DNA from: Gammaproteobacteria bacterium
GTDB taxonomy: Bacteria; Pseudomonadota; Gammaproteobacteria; Thiotrichales; Thiotrichaceae
DNA length: 64,000 nt
Direction of reading: 5' to 3'
NCBI GenBank assembly: GCA_018822845.1
Contig: JAHJJD010000124.1
Span: forward strand, 1-64,000
The stretch's first letter is position 1. Each line of letters opens with the position of its first letter. A program made the translations under genes and the position numbers. Below, one piece after another: positions 8,595 to 15,245 of this stretch. The notes beneath the pieces are model-generated. The model had not been told where the DNA came from. It saw only the letters and a list, made by a program, of their open reading frames with translations, and searched no databases.

Positions 8595-9284
8595 ATGTTC
8601 TGGCAGGAAGACGAAGATAAAACCCTCCCCTGGCAAGCGCCCAGCGACATCCTTGACCTGAGTTTTGCCATTCAGTGCAAGCAGTTGCCACTGGATCATG
8701 CCTGGGATCTATCGCAAGCCATTCACGCTGCATTACCCTGGTTTCCACAAGAAGATGTGGCAGGCGTCCACACCATTCATGTTGCTGAAAGCGGCAACGG
8801 CTGGCTGCGCCCGGATGACACTGAAAACCAGCTGCTACTGCCCTCGCACCGTACCCGCATGGCGTTACGCATCCCCAGGCACCGACTGGCTGACGCACTG
8901 GCGCTACAAGGCAAAACACTGGATATTGACGGCCACCTCCTGACTGTTGGTGCCGCCAAGGAAAAGCCACTGGTCAACGCATCAGTCATTTTTGCCCGCT
9001 ACGTCCTGTCGGATATTGCCGAAGAAGAACCTGATTTCCTGCAACGTATGGCCAGGGAAGTCCACGAGATTAGCGGTTTCAAGGTCAAAAAAATGATGTG
9101 CGGCAAAAGCAATATCATCAAGACCCCTGATGGCTTGCTGCATACCCGTCACCTGATGATTGCCGACCTGGACAATGACCCTTCCATCCGCGTGCAACAA
9201 TACGGCCTGGGTGGCGGACGCAAACTGGGCTGTGGACTGTTCATACCCCACAAAAGCATCAAAACATTGAAACCCACCGAGTAG
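8595..9284 (+). CDS. cas6: Stand-alone Cas6-family (Cmx6-like) RNA-processing protein
   Basis: A 229-residue protein resembling the Cas6/Cmx6 family. The N-terminal region (LDLSFAIQCKQLPLDHAW near residue 20) matches the first strand-helix of the ferredoxin-like RAMP fold, and the C-terminus carries a glycine-rich loop (GLGGGRKLGCGLFIPHK, about 204-220), the RAMP hallmark. Cas6 proteins bind and cut CRISPR repeat RNA. No CRISPR array, other cas gene or repeat-spacer pattern exists in the window, so a different RNA substrate or a trans-acting role is possible. It is four bases from the upstream gene. Its stop codon lies inside the hairpin at 9281-9307. Confidence 0.75.
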   Translation: MFWQEDEDKTLPWQAPSDILDLSFAIQCKQLPLDHAWDLSQAIHAALPWFPQEDVAGVHTIHVAESGNGWLRPDDTENQLLLPSHRTRMALRIPRHRLADALALQGKTLDIDGHLLTVGAAKEKPLVNASVIFARYVLSDIAEEEPDFLQRMAREVHEISGFKVKKMMCGKSNIIKTPDGLLHTRHLMIADLDNDPSIRVQQYGLGGGRKLGCGLFIPHKSIKTLKPTE

Positions 9285-9307
9285 GGGCGAAAAATTTTTT
9301 ACCCCTA
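9281..9307. repeat. Palindromic hairpin overlapping the cas6-like stop codon
   Basis: GTAGGGGCGAAAAA pairs with TTTTTTACCCCTAC with two mismatches and essentially no loop, and the TAG stop of the Cas6-like gene is in the left arm. The GTAGGGGCG head is shared with the hairpin at 43365-43430, suggesting one repeat family. It could attenuate transcription after the Cas6-like gene, but a normal trailing U-run is missing. Confidence 0.5.
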
Positions 9308-9376
9308 CGCCCATCGGCATACACAGCACCATGTGGAGTATCCCTTTTGAGGAATGGGAGGCATTTTGCCTTGCAG

Positions 9377-9382
9377 TATAAT
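9377..9382 (+). promoter_or_regulatory. Candidate -10 box for the DsrC-like gene
   Basis: A consensus TATAAT lies 57 bp before the DsrC-like start, in the 154-bp gap after the Cas6-like gene. No good -35 hexamer is seen at 16-18 bp, so an activator or weak promoter would be needed. It suggests that the DsrC-like gene can be transcribed separately from the cassette head. Confidence 0.4.
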
Positions 9383-9438
9383 TTTGCGGTCAAGAATTTC
9401 ATCGAATGGCGACATTCACTTGTTATGAGGAATTGCAC

Positions 9439-9783
9439 ATGGCTTACGAAGTAAACGGACAAACCATCGAAACCACTGAAGCTGGCTATCTGGTTGACTT
9501 GAACGATTGGACCAAAGAGGTTGCCCAGGTTATTGCCAACGAAGAAGGCATTGGCGAACTGACCGAAAAGCATTGGGATGTTATCGAGTTCCTGCGCGAT
9601 GAATACATCAACAACAACGGCAACCAGCCGATGGAACGCATCATCCAGAAAGCCATGGCCGAGAAGTGGGGCGAGAAAAAGCTGAGCAGCAAAGACATGT
9701 ACAACCTGTTCCCGCGCGCGCCCAGCAAGCAGGGCCTGAAAGTTGCTGGCCTGCCTGCCACCAACCGCAAAGGCGGCTACTAA
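9439..9783 (+). CDS. DsrC/TusE-family paralogue lacking all cysteines
   Basis: A 114-residue protein aligning end to end with DsrC: MAYEVNGQTIETTEAGYL at the start, EKHWDVIEFLRDEY in the middle and SKQGLKVAGLPA at the end. The position of Cys98 of the true DsrC is Leu100 here, the C-terminal Cys is absent (tail NRKGGY), and there is no Cys anywhere. It therefore cannot carry persulfide sulfur. Family members without the C-terminal cysteines have been proposed to be regulatory (RspA-type). I chose the ATG at 9439 because GAGG lies 8 bp upstream and the N-terminus then matches DsrC; an in-frame ATG at 9406 would add 11 unrelated residues. Confidence 0.9.
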   Translation: MAYEVNGQTIETTEAGYLVDLNDWTKEVAQVIANEEGIGELTEKHWDVIEFLRDEYINNNGNQPMERIIQKAMAEKWGEKKLSSKDMYNLFPRAPSKQGLKVAGLPATNRKGGY

Positions 9784-9870
9784 TTCCTATCCGAAAGGGG
9801 GTATTCCCCCTTTCACCCCAATCCGTTTATCCTGCTAACAGGATTTGGTTATTTTAGAGAGGCATCGGAC

Positions 9871-10062
9871 ATGAGCAAAAAGCAAGAGCTGATCAGCGAA
9901 ATGCTTGAAATGCAGAAAAAATTCATCGCGTATGAGCAATCTGGTCAATTCAACGCAGAAGAGTACTACGTTGGCGAGTGGAAAGCTTACCGTGAGCGTT
10001 ATCAGGAACTGACTAACGAAGTCCGTGAAATTGCTTCCACCGAAGCCAATTTCTGGAAATAG
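9871..10062 (+). CDS. Hypothetical 63-aa charged helical protein
   Basis: A short, highly charged protein (MSKKQELISEMLEMQKKF...) with heptad-like Leu/Met/Ile spacing, probably one or two helices. A GAGAGG site precedes the ATG at a suitable distance. It is 87 bp after the DsrC-like gene and directly before a strong terminator, so it is probably the last gene of that transcript. No family is recognised. Confidence 0.7.
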   Translation: MSKKQELISEMLEMQKKFIAYEQSGQFNAEEYYVGEWKAYRERYQELTNEVREIASTEANFWK

Positions 10063-10093
10063 GCGCACACTGCAAGCACCACTGCTTGCCAAT

Positions 10094-10119
10094 AAAAAGC
10101 CGCTTTTCAGCGGCTTTTT
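10094..10119. terminator. Bidirectional intrinsic terminator
   Basis: A 10-bp stem (AAAAAGCCGC / GCGGCTTTTT) with a 6-base loop, flanked by A and T runs. It ends the plus-strand cassette and can also serve the convergent gene at 10137-11036. Confidence 0.9.
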
Positions 10120-10136
10120 ATTATCTGCGATATAAC

Positions 10137-11036
10137 TCAGTGCCCGACTGAACGAACCTTGCGGACTTTTACCCACACATCATTGTTTGCCTCATGGATA
10201 ACCTCCAGCACAGCCACCGTATCACCCTGCTGGAACCCGCCCATTGCCCGTTGGCCGTGGGGCTGCTCATATAGCCCGTGGATTTTCTGGGTTCGGTAAT
10301 TTTTTCCAACAATCGGCAAACCGGAGTCTGAGGCAACATGCAGTTTCTGCCCATGCCAACCATAGTCACGCAATTCCCCAATATAAACCCAGGTAACCAC
10401 GCCTACAGGCGTGGGCGCACCACCAAATGGCCTCGCCAAATCAGTATCAACCCTGGATAAGGGCGTAACACCAACCGTTTCAGCCACTGCATTCCCTGAC
10501 AGGTCAACGTCAGTCCTGTTGGCTTCGGCAGTACGCTGCGCCTCCAGCGCCCGCTGAAGCACAACCGGCGGGGCTGACCCGACTGGTTTTTCTGCTTTTC
10601 TTGCAGGGGCAGATGAACTCAGGGCTTTACTGGAAACAGTTGCTTCGACAGGCGCACCTACTGGTTCCTGCGCAGCAATCACAATCGGGGCAGCCGGTGC
10701 CGCCACATCGGCAGATGGCGGCACGCCCTTACGCATGGAAAAACCCTCCCCTGCCTGCATCGTACCCTGCGCCAATTGTGCGTCCATTACTGGCTGGAGG
10801 GAGACAGGCTTGGGAACCGGAATGGTCCGGGTAACAGCAGCAGGAGCAACACTAACTAATGAAACTGAGTCAACAGCCAGCTCTGGTCGGGATTTAACAT
10901 CAGCCAGACGACCATAGAAATAGCCCAACCCAGCCAGCGTAGCAGCCTGAAAGCCAGCCACAGGAACCCAGATCATCGCCTGCTTCGCAAAAGGCGTAGA
11001 CCACCAAGATACCCTTTTGACAACCAGTTGCGCCAT
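10137..11036 (-). CDS. Hypothetical single-pass membrane protein with SH3-like C-terminus
   Basis: A 299-residue protein not assigned to a family. After a basic N-terminus there is one hydrophobic segment (about residues 23-41, WVPVAGFQAATLAGLGYFYG). A long Ala/Pro/Val-rich linker covers about 55-210. A compact beta-rich C-terminal region (about 218-297, with VYIGELRDYGWHGQ and DTVAVLEVIHEANNDVWVKVRKV) looks like an SH3-type or FimV/GW-like module. The likely topology is a cytoplasmic N-terminus and a periplasmic wall- or protein-binding domain. It ends at the bidirectional terminator. Confidence 0.75.
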   Translation of the reverse strand: MAQLVVKRVSWWSTPFAKQAMIWVPVAGFQAATLAGLGYFYGRLADVKSRPELAVDSVSLVSVAPAAVTRTIPVPKPVSLQPVMDAQLAQGTMQAGEGFSMRKGVPPSADVAAPAAPIVIAAQEPVGAPVEATVSSKALSSSAPARKAEKPVGSAPPVVLQRALEAQRTAEANRTDVDLSGNAVAETVGVTPLSRVDTDLARPFGGAPTPVGVVTWVYIGELRDYGWHGQKLHVASDSGLPIVGKNYRTQKIHGLYEQPHGQRAMGGFQQGDTVAVLEVIHEANNDVWVKVRKVRSVGH

Positions 11037-11155
11037 GAAAACTCCTTCTATCAGGCACGGGAAATTCAGCCATGCTATTTATTCACGCGAAAGCAGTTTT
11101 ATTCCAGGGTTTTCCTGACAAAAAAAGATGTTTCGCTGCCCAGTGGTAACGGGGG

Positions 11156-11824
11156 TCAGACCTCACTCCACATCCGTAACAGGTTAATATGAACGGTACT
11201 AATAGCAGAGGCTTCTTCCGATTGTGGCAGCTTTTCAAACACACCTTCACGGGCTTTTGCCAACTGGTAGAGCAGCTCGCGCTGGTAAGGGTCTTTCACC
11301 AGGCTTTGCGCCCAGGTAACAGCCACCAGCCGCGTTCCTTTGGTGACTTCCGCGACCTTGTGCCAGCTCCCTGAATCATACACAACTGCATCACCGGCTT
11401 TCCCACGGATTTTTTCTTCACCATAAGCTGTGCGAATAACGATCTCGCCGCCCTCATAGTCATCATTGAGGAAAACAGTGGTGGAAACATCCGTCCGGTA
11501 GCGCCCGGACATCGGCCCCATGACCGGATCATCTACATGGAAGCCGTAAGTCATGCCGGGTGTATAACGGGCGTAAAATGCGGTAGCGACACGCAATGGC
11601 AACACGGCTGCCTGATACTCGGGATGCTGCACCAGTGGCCCCATAACCATCGCATTCAGGCGTCGATGCAGCGGGCTGTTGGGGGAAAGCTCCTGATTGT
11701 TTTTCACCTTGGCGGCTTCCATCCCGGCAGAAAAACGCCCGTCCACGAATTCGCCAGTCGCCAGCATTTCCTGCACTTCCTGCAAGCGCTGTGGGTCAAG
11801 CACGTTTTTGATCCTGAGCAACAT
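11156..11824 (-). CDS. PKHD-type (YbiX/PiuC-like) Fe(II)/2OG hydroxylase
   Basis: A 222-residue protein strongly resembling PKHD-type hydroxylases of the YbiX/PiuC family. Iron ligands are visible as HVDD (in YGFHVDDPVMG near residue 97) and a distal His in GSWHKV near 157; the 2-oxoglutarate-binding Arg is probably in KGTRLVAVTW. Homologues are often linked to iron or siderophore uptake, but none of those genes is seen here. I chose the ATG at 11824 because AGAGG lies just upstream and the family starts with MLLRI; a longer frame reaches 11929. Confidence 0.9.
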   Translation of the reverse strand: MLLRIKNVLDPQRLQEVQEMLATGEFVDGRFSAGMEAAKVKNNQELSPNSPLHRRLNAMVMGPLVQHPEYQAAVLPLRVATAFYARYTPGMTYGFHVDDPVMGPMSGRYRTDVSTTVFLNDDYEGGEIVIRTAYGEEKIRGKAGDAVVYDSGSWHKVAEVTKGTRLVAVTWAQSLVKDPYQRELLYQLAKAREGVFEKLPQSEEASAISTVHINLLRMWSEV

Positions 11825-11923
11825 GTGGTTTCCTCTCGCTATTTCCCGACAGTTTGCCGGAGTGGTTCCGTTACAGGGCTGAATCCGGTAATCTGCCCGC
11901 AAAGCAGCCATAGGTAAAGACTG

Positions 11924-12241
11924 ATGCAATTACGGATACAAATCAACGACACCACACGCGATATTGACGTACCTCAATTTATTCTGGAAGAAGGTGAAGA
12001 TTTTTTTGCCCAGATTGATAGCGACCTGGATCGCGGCTACCAGATGAGCCGTCTTTGGGTCGATAAACCGGATAAGGAACAGCGTTGCCAGATTGTGGCA
12101 GACAAGATTCTCACTGCCCTTTCCAATGGCAACCAGAAAAGTGGTACGTTAATGGCTGCCTATATTCTCAAGCGGATGCCGCATGTGCGCGAGGTGCACA
12201 TGAATACCGAAGGGGATATGACCGGGCACGAGCTTGTCTAA
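11924..12241 (+). CDS. Conserved-looking hypothetical protein, 105 aa
   Basis: An acidic 105-residue soluble protein (MQLRIQINDTTRDIDVPQFILEEGEDFF...) without a recognised domain. It is divergent from the PKHD hydroxylase and converges on soxA with a 4-bp overlap of stop regions (12238-12241). Regular codon use and the lack of a better frame support a real gene; function is unknown. Confidence 0.65.
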   Translation: MQLRIQINDTTRDIDVPQFILEEGEDFFAQIDSDLDRGYQMSRLWVDKPDKEQRCQIVADKILTALSNGNQKSGTLMAAYILKRMPHVREVHMNTEGDMTGHELV

Positions 12242-13014
12242 TACCGCACGGCTGGGGTTTCGATCTTGAGGCCATTGGAACGCGACATGATGTAAGCTTC
12301 CAGCAGTTTGCTTTCCTCGGCGTCAGGCGCAAACGGCTCGGCGCGCATCAGGGTCAGGCACTGCTTGATGCGCAGGTCGAGATTGGCCATTTCACCCGTA
12401 TCCAGACGGTATGCAGGAAAGCCATTACCCTGCCCCTGGCTGATGCGCTGCCCCCGGATGAACTGGCCCGGATACATATCATGGCAATGCGCACAGGACA
12501 TATCGATCAGCCCGTAGCGGATGTGGAAAAGCTCATCCCCCTTTTTCAGCAACGGCTCCATTTCCCCATCTGTCTGCACATTGACTTGCTCACCCTTGGC
12601 CAGATTACGCACGAACGTTTCCAGCGCCAGCAGCTCATGATCGTAATACGCTAAAACGTCCGTTTTGGCCTGCTGTTCCTGGCAGTTGCGAATGCGGTCT
12701 TCAAGACGCACGATAGCGCCCTGCTCCTTGTCGTAAACCGGGTAACGGGCAAGGCTTTTTACATCCAGCTTTTCACCTTGCTCACCATGGCAGCTTGCGC
12801 AGGATTTGCCGGAATCAGGCGTTTTGTTAAACAGCTCGCGCCCCTGTTCGACCGCCAGAAAACCGGGGTTCTCGAAATCGTCGTCCTGCATGGTGCGGGT
12901 TTCGTCCTTGACATATTCGTAGCCGGATTTCACTTCCTTGTCCGCCCATGCCGCACCGGCAAGCAGCAGAATCAGGCTAGCCAGCAATAAGCGTGATGTA
13001 GTCAGCTTGATCAT
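12238..13014 (-). CDS. soxA: SoxA, diheme c-type cytochrome
   Basis: A 258-residue precursor with a signal peptide (cleavage expected after GAAWA, about residue 24) and two CxxCH heme-binding sites, CASCH near 72 and CAHCH near 179. It is therefore the diheme form of SoxA. A later Cys in IKQCLTLMRAEPF (about 222) is placed like the heme-ligating, substrate-carrying cysteine. Periplasmic SoxXA attaches thiosulfate to the SoxY carrier. The ATG overlaps the stop of soxX. No soxYZ or soxB is nearby, as in sulfur oxidisers with scattered sox genes. Confidence 0.93.
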   Translation of the reverse strand: MIKLTTSRLLLASLILLLAGAAWADKEVKSGYEYVKDETRTMQDDDFENPGFLAVEQGRELFNKTPDSGKSCASCHGEQGEKLDVKSLARYPVYDKEQGAIVRLEDRIRNCQEQQAKTDVLAYYDHELLALETFVRNLAKGEQVNVQTDGEMEPLLKKGDELFHIRYGLIDMSCAHCHDMYPGQFIRGQRISQGQGNGFPAYRLDTGEMANLDLRIKQCLTLMRAEPFAPDAEESKLLEAYIMSRSNGLKIETPAVRY

Positions 13015-13481
13015 TTGAGTGTTACCAGATAAGCAATGACATCTTCGACATCCTGCGCTGCGAGGAATGTCCTGCCCGCATAGCCCTTGCCGGGCCGGTT
13101 GATCAGGCTGGGGTCACGGTAGAAACCGGGCATGATCGAGTTGGGGCTAAGGTGGCGCGAATCCACCACCCGCAGCCGCAACTGCGCTTCACTCAGCCGC
13201 TTGGCGATGCCTGACAGCGGTGGAGCAATCGTCCCGTAAGCCTCAACCCCCTTGATCGGCAGTTGGTGGCAAGCCAGACAATTGCCTTTCGCTGCATCAG
13301 AAACGATCAACTCGCCCCGTGCGGCTTCGCCTTGCAGCCCACAGAGGGACTCAGGGATAGCGTAATTGACCATCTCCCATTTGCAGTACGGTTCCGGCGG
13401 GGGTGGAACGCCTTCCGGATCGGCAGCCGATGCAGACAAGGATGCAAACAAAAGTAGCAGCAGGGTATTTACAATTTTCAT
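13011..13481 (-). CDS. soxX: SoxX, monoheme c-type cytochrome
   Basis: A 156-residue precursor with a signal peptide (MKIVNTLLLLLFASLSASAA) and one CLACH heme site near residue 87; a downstream Met in NSIMPGFYR is the likely axial ligand. It pairs with SoxA, and the two genes overlap by ATGA. I chose the ATG at 13481 because it starts a clean signal peptide; a GTG at 13529 would add 16 unlikely residues. Confidence 0.9.
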   Translation of the reverse strand: MKIVNTLLLLLFASLSASAADPEGVPPPPEPYCKWEMVNYAIPESLCGLQGEAARGELIVSDAAKGNCLACHQLPIKGVEAYGTIAPPLSGIAKRLSEAQLRLRVVDSRHLSPNSIMPGFYRDPSLINRPGKGYAGRTFLAAQDVEDVIAYLVTLK

Positions 13482-13559
13482 GCGCCCAATTCTAGACACG
13501 GGGGGCAAGCTAGTATTGATATAAATCACAAAGGATTGATCCTCCGCAAAAATTTGCGA

Positions 13560-14168
13560 TCAGGCAAAAATCACCCAGGTTGTGGCGATGTATTTCGCCC
13601 CCGATTTGATAACCCCGGCACGGTGCTCATGCGTCCAGAATGGCGGGAACAGTACCAACTTGCCTTTTTCCGGTTGTACGCTGAGGTTCTGGAACAGGAA
13701 ATCGGTGGAACCACCCGCTTCGGCTGGCACATCGTTCAGATACCATAGCGCCACCAACTGGCGCATGGCGAACTGGTGGCTGCCGCCATCGATATGCCAG
13801 TGGTAGTACTCACCCGCCTGGTAGCGTTGCAGGTTGTAGCCCATGTCCTTGAACGGCCCCTTGAAATAGGGGAAAGCCTCACGGAATTCGCGGATCGCCA
13901 GCCCCAGCGAACGGTGCAGGTTGTTATCCACATCCTTCCAGTGCGGTTTGTCGTCACCACTGACGAAAATGTCGGTGGTCTTTTTCACATTCTGGTTGAA
14001 GCCCGTATCCTGCCCCAAGCGCCCGGCGTACTGATCGGCAATATTCTGCTCGAACCGCGCCACCATGGCGTCACACAGAAAACCGGGAATGGCCTCTTTC
14101 TTCTCGAAGATGAAGGAATTGGGTGCAAGTTCGCGAAAGGTTTGCAGGGGTTGGCGGGCGTCAGTCAT
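13560..14168 (-). CDS. 2OG-Fe(II) oxygenase
   Basis: A 202-residue prolyl-hydroxylase-like oxygenase. Iron ligands are visible as HIDGGSH (in YYHWHIDGG near residue 123) and a distal His in FWTHEHRAGV near 179. The substrate is unknown. The start at 14168 follows an AGGAAA site. It lies 79 bp upstream of soxX on the same strand, so joint transcription with soxXA is possible. Confidence 0.85.
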   Translation of the reverse strand: MTDARQPLQTFRELAPNSFIFEKKEAIPGFLCDAMVARFEQNIADQYAGRLGQDTGFNQNVKKTTDIFVSGDDKPHWKDVDNNLHRSLGLAIREFREAFPYFKGPFKDMGYNLQRYQAGEYYHWHIDGGSHQFAMRQLVALWYLNDVPAEAGGSTDFLFQNLSVQPEKGKLVLFPPFWTHEHRAGVIKSGAKYIATTWVIFA

Positions 14169-14231
14169 GGCATTTCCTGATACTGTGGGGTGACAGGCCG
14201 CAGTATAACCCGATTTCATCGCCACAAAACC

Positions 14232-14798
14232 TCAAACCTGATACAGAGCCGCATCCTCGTGCAACATCTGGCCGGGCTTTGGCTTGTCCATACCCTGCAA
14301 ATGTTCCAGAGCCTGTAACGGCAGCCATAGGGTCAAGGGCTGGTCTGGCAGGGATTCAAACTCATACCGCGCGTAAAACGCCTTGGCCTTTTCATGCTTG
14401 GCGTCAATGATGACGGCGAAAACACCTGCTTCGTCCGCAATTCGCAGGCAACGCAGCAAGGCATCAACCAGCAAATCCTCGCCCAAACCTTTTCCCTGCA
14501 TGGTGTGGTCAACCGCCAGACGGGCAAGGCGGGCAATGGCAACCGGGAAATTGGGTAGGCGTTTGACGGCATGGGGTGGAAAGTTGGCTTTGTCCAGATT
14601 GCCAACGGTCAGGGAGTAATAGCCCAGTATGCGTTTGGGCTGTTGCGGGTCAACCGCCACAAACGTGCGAGCAACGCCTTGTTCGTGATTTTGCCGGGCA
14701 AACCGCGCCAGATAATCATCCAGGGCAGGCTCACCGCAGCCGAAGGTTTTACGCTCATGTTCGCGCGTAAGCGGAACGATCTCCCATTGCTCAGCCAT
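14232..14798 (-). CDS. GNAT-family acetyltransferase toxin (TacT/AtaT-like)
   Basis: A 188-residue GNAT protein of the type found in DUF1778-linked toxin-antitoxin modules. The acetyl-CoA-binding region reads RLARLAVDHTMQGKGLGEDLL (about residues 90-110), and the catalytic-type Tyr is in AFYARYEFESL near 146. Relatives acetylate aminoacyl-tRNA to stop translation. The start overlaps the antitoxin stop (TGATG), as expected of a coupled pair. Confidence 0.9.
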   Translation of the reverse strand: MAEQWEIVPLTREHERKTFGCGEPALDDYLARFARQNHEQGVARTFVAVDPQQPKRILGYYSLTVGNLDKANFPPHAVKRLPNFPVAIARLARLAVDHTMQGKGLGEDLLVDALLRCLRIADEAGVFAVIIDAKHEKAKAFYARYEFESLPDQPLTLWLPLQALEHLQGMDKPKPGQMLHEDAALYQV

Positions 14799-15082
14799 CA
14801 GTTGCCCCTGCGTGCCTGATAACGCTGGATGGCAGCAGCCAGTTTGGGGCGGGGTTTGTCGGTTTCATCCAGGGCGGTGATGAAAGCTTCCCAATCACGG
14901 GGGGTCAGCGTGAGGGATTCGTGTTCCGCCACCAACTTTTTGGCATGTTCGGCGGCACTGGCGACCAGAAAGCCGGAAAGCGACATCCCCGCATAAGAAG
15001 CTGCACGCGCCAGCAAAACCTTCATGTCGGATGAAAGCCGCAAGTCGATACGTTCATCGTGTTGTTTGGCGGTTGTTTGCAT
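14798..15082 (-). CDS. DUF1778-family antitoxin
   Basis: A 94-residue protein with an N-terminal ribbon-helix-helix region (RIDLRLSSDMKVLLARAASYAGMSLSGFLV), the DUF1778 layout, and a C-terminal toxin-binding tail (LTLTPRDWEAFITALDETDKP). It should bind the GNAT toxin and repress the operon. A perfect AGGAGG precedes the ATG at 15082; an upstream in-frame start at 15139 is less likely. Confidence 0.9.
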   Translation of the reverse strand: MQTTAKQHDERIDLRLSSDMKVLLARAASYAGMSLSGFLVASAAEHAKKLVAEHESLTLTPRDWEAFITALDETDKPRPKLAAAIQRYQARRGN

Positions 15083-15245
15083 CGTGTTCCCTCCTGTTTT
15101 TAGCATTATGTACGGAAGAAGTACGGAGTTGCAATGCACTTAAGGGTAAAGGTTTCCCACAAAGCTTTGACCTATAACCGCGAAGCAAGGGGCTTGCAGC
15201 GTCCTGCACCCCGCCGTGGCGCGTCCCGCCACCCTGAGCAGCGGC

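Noticed and set aside
8595-10062. Possible CRISPR array near the Cas6-like gene
   Set aside because: No regularly spaced direct repeats were seen; only single hairpins are present.
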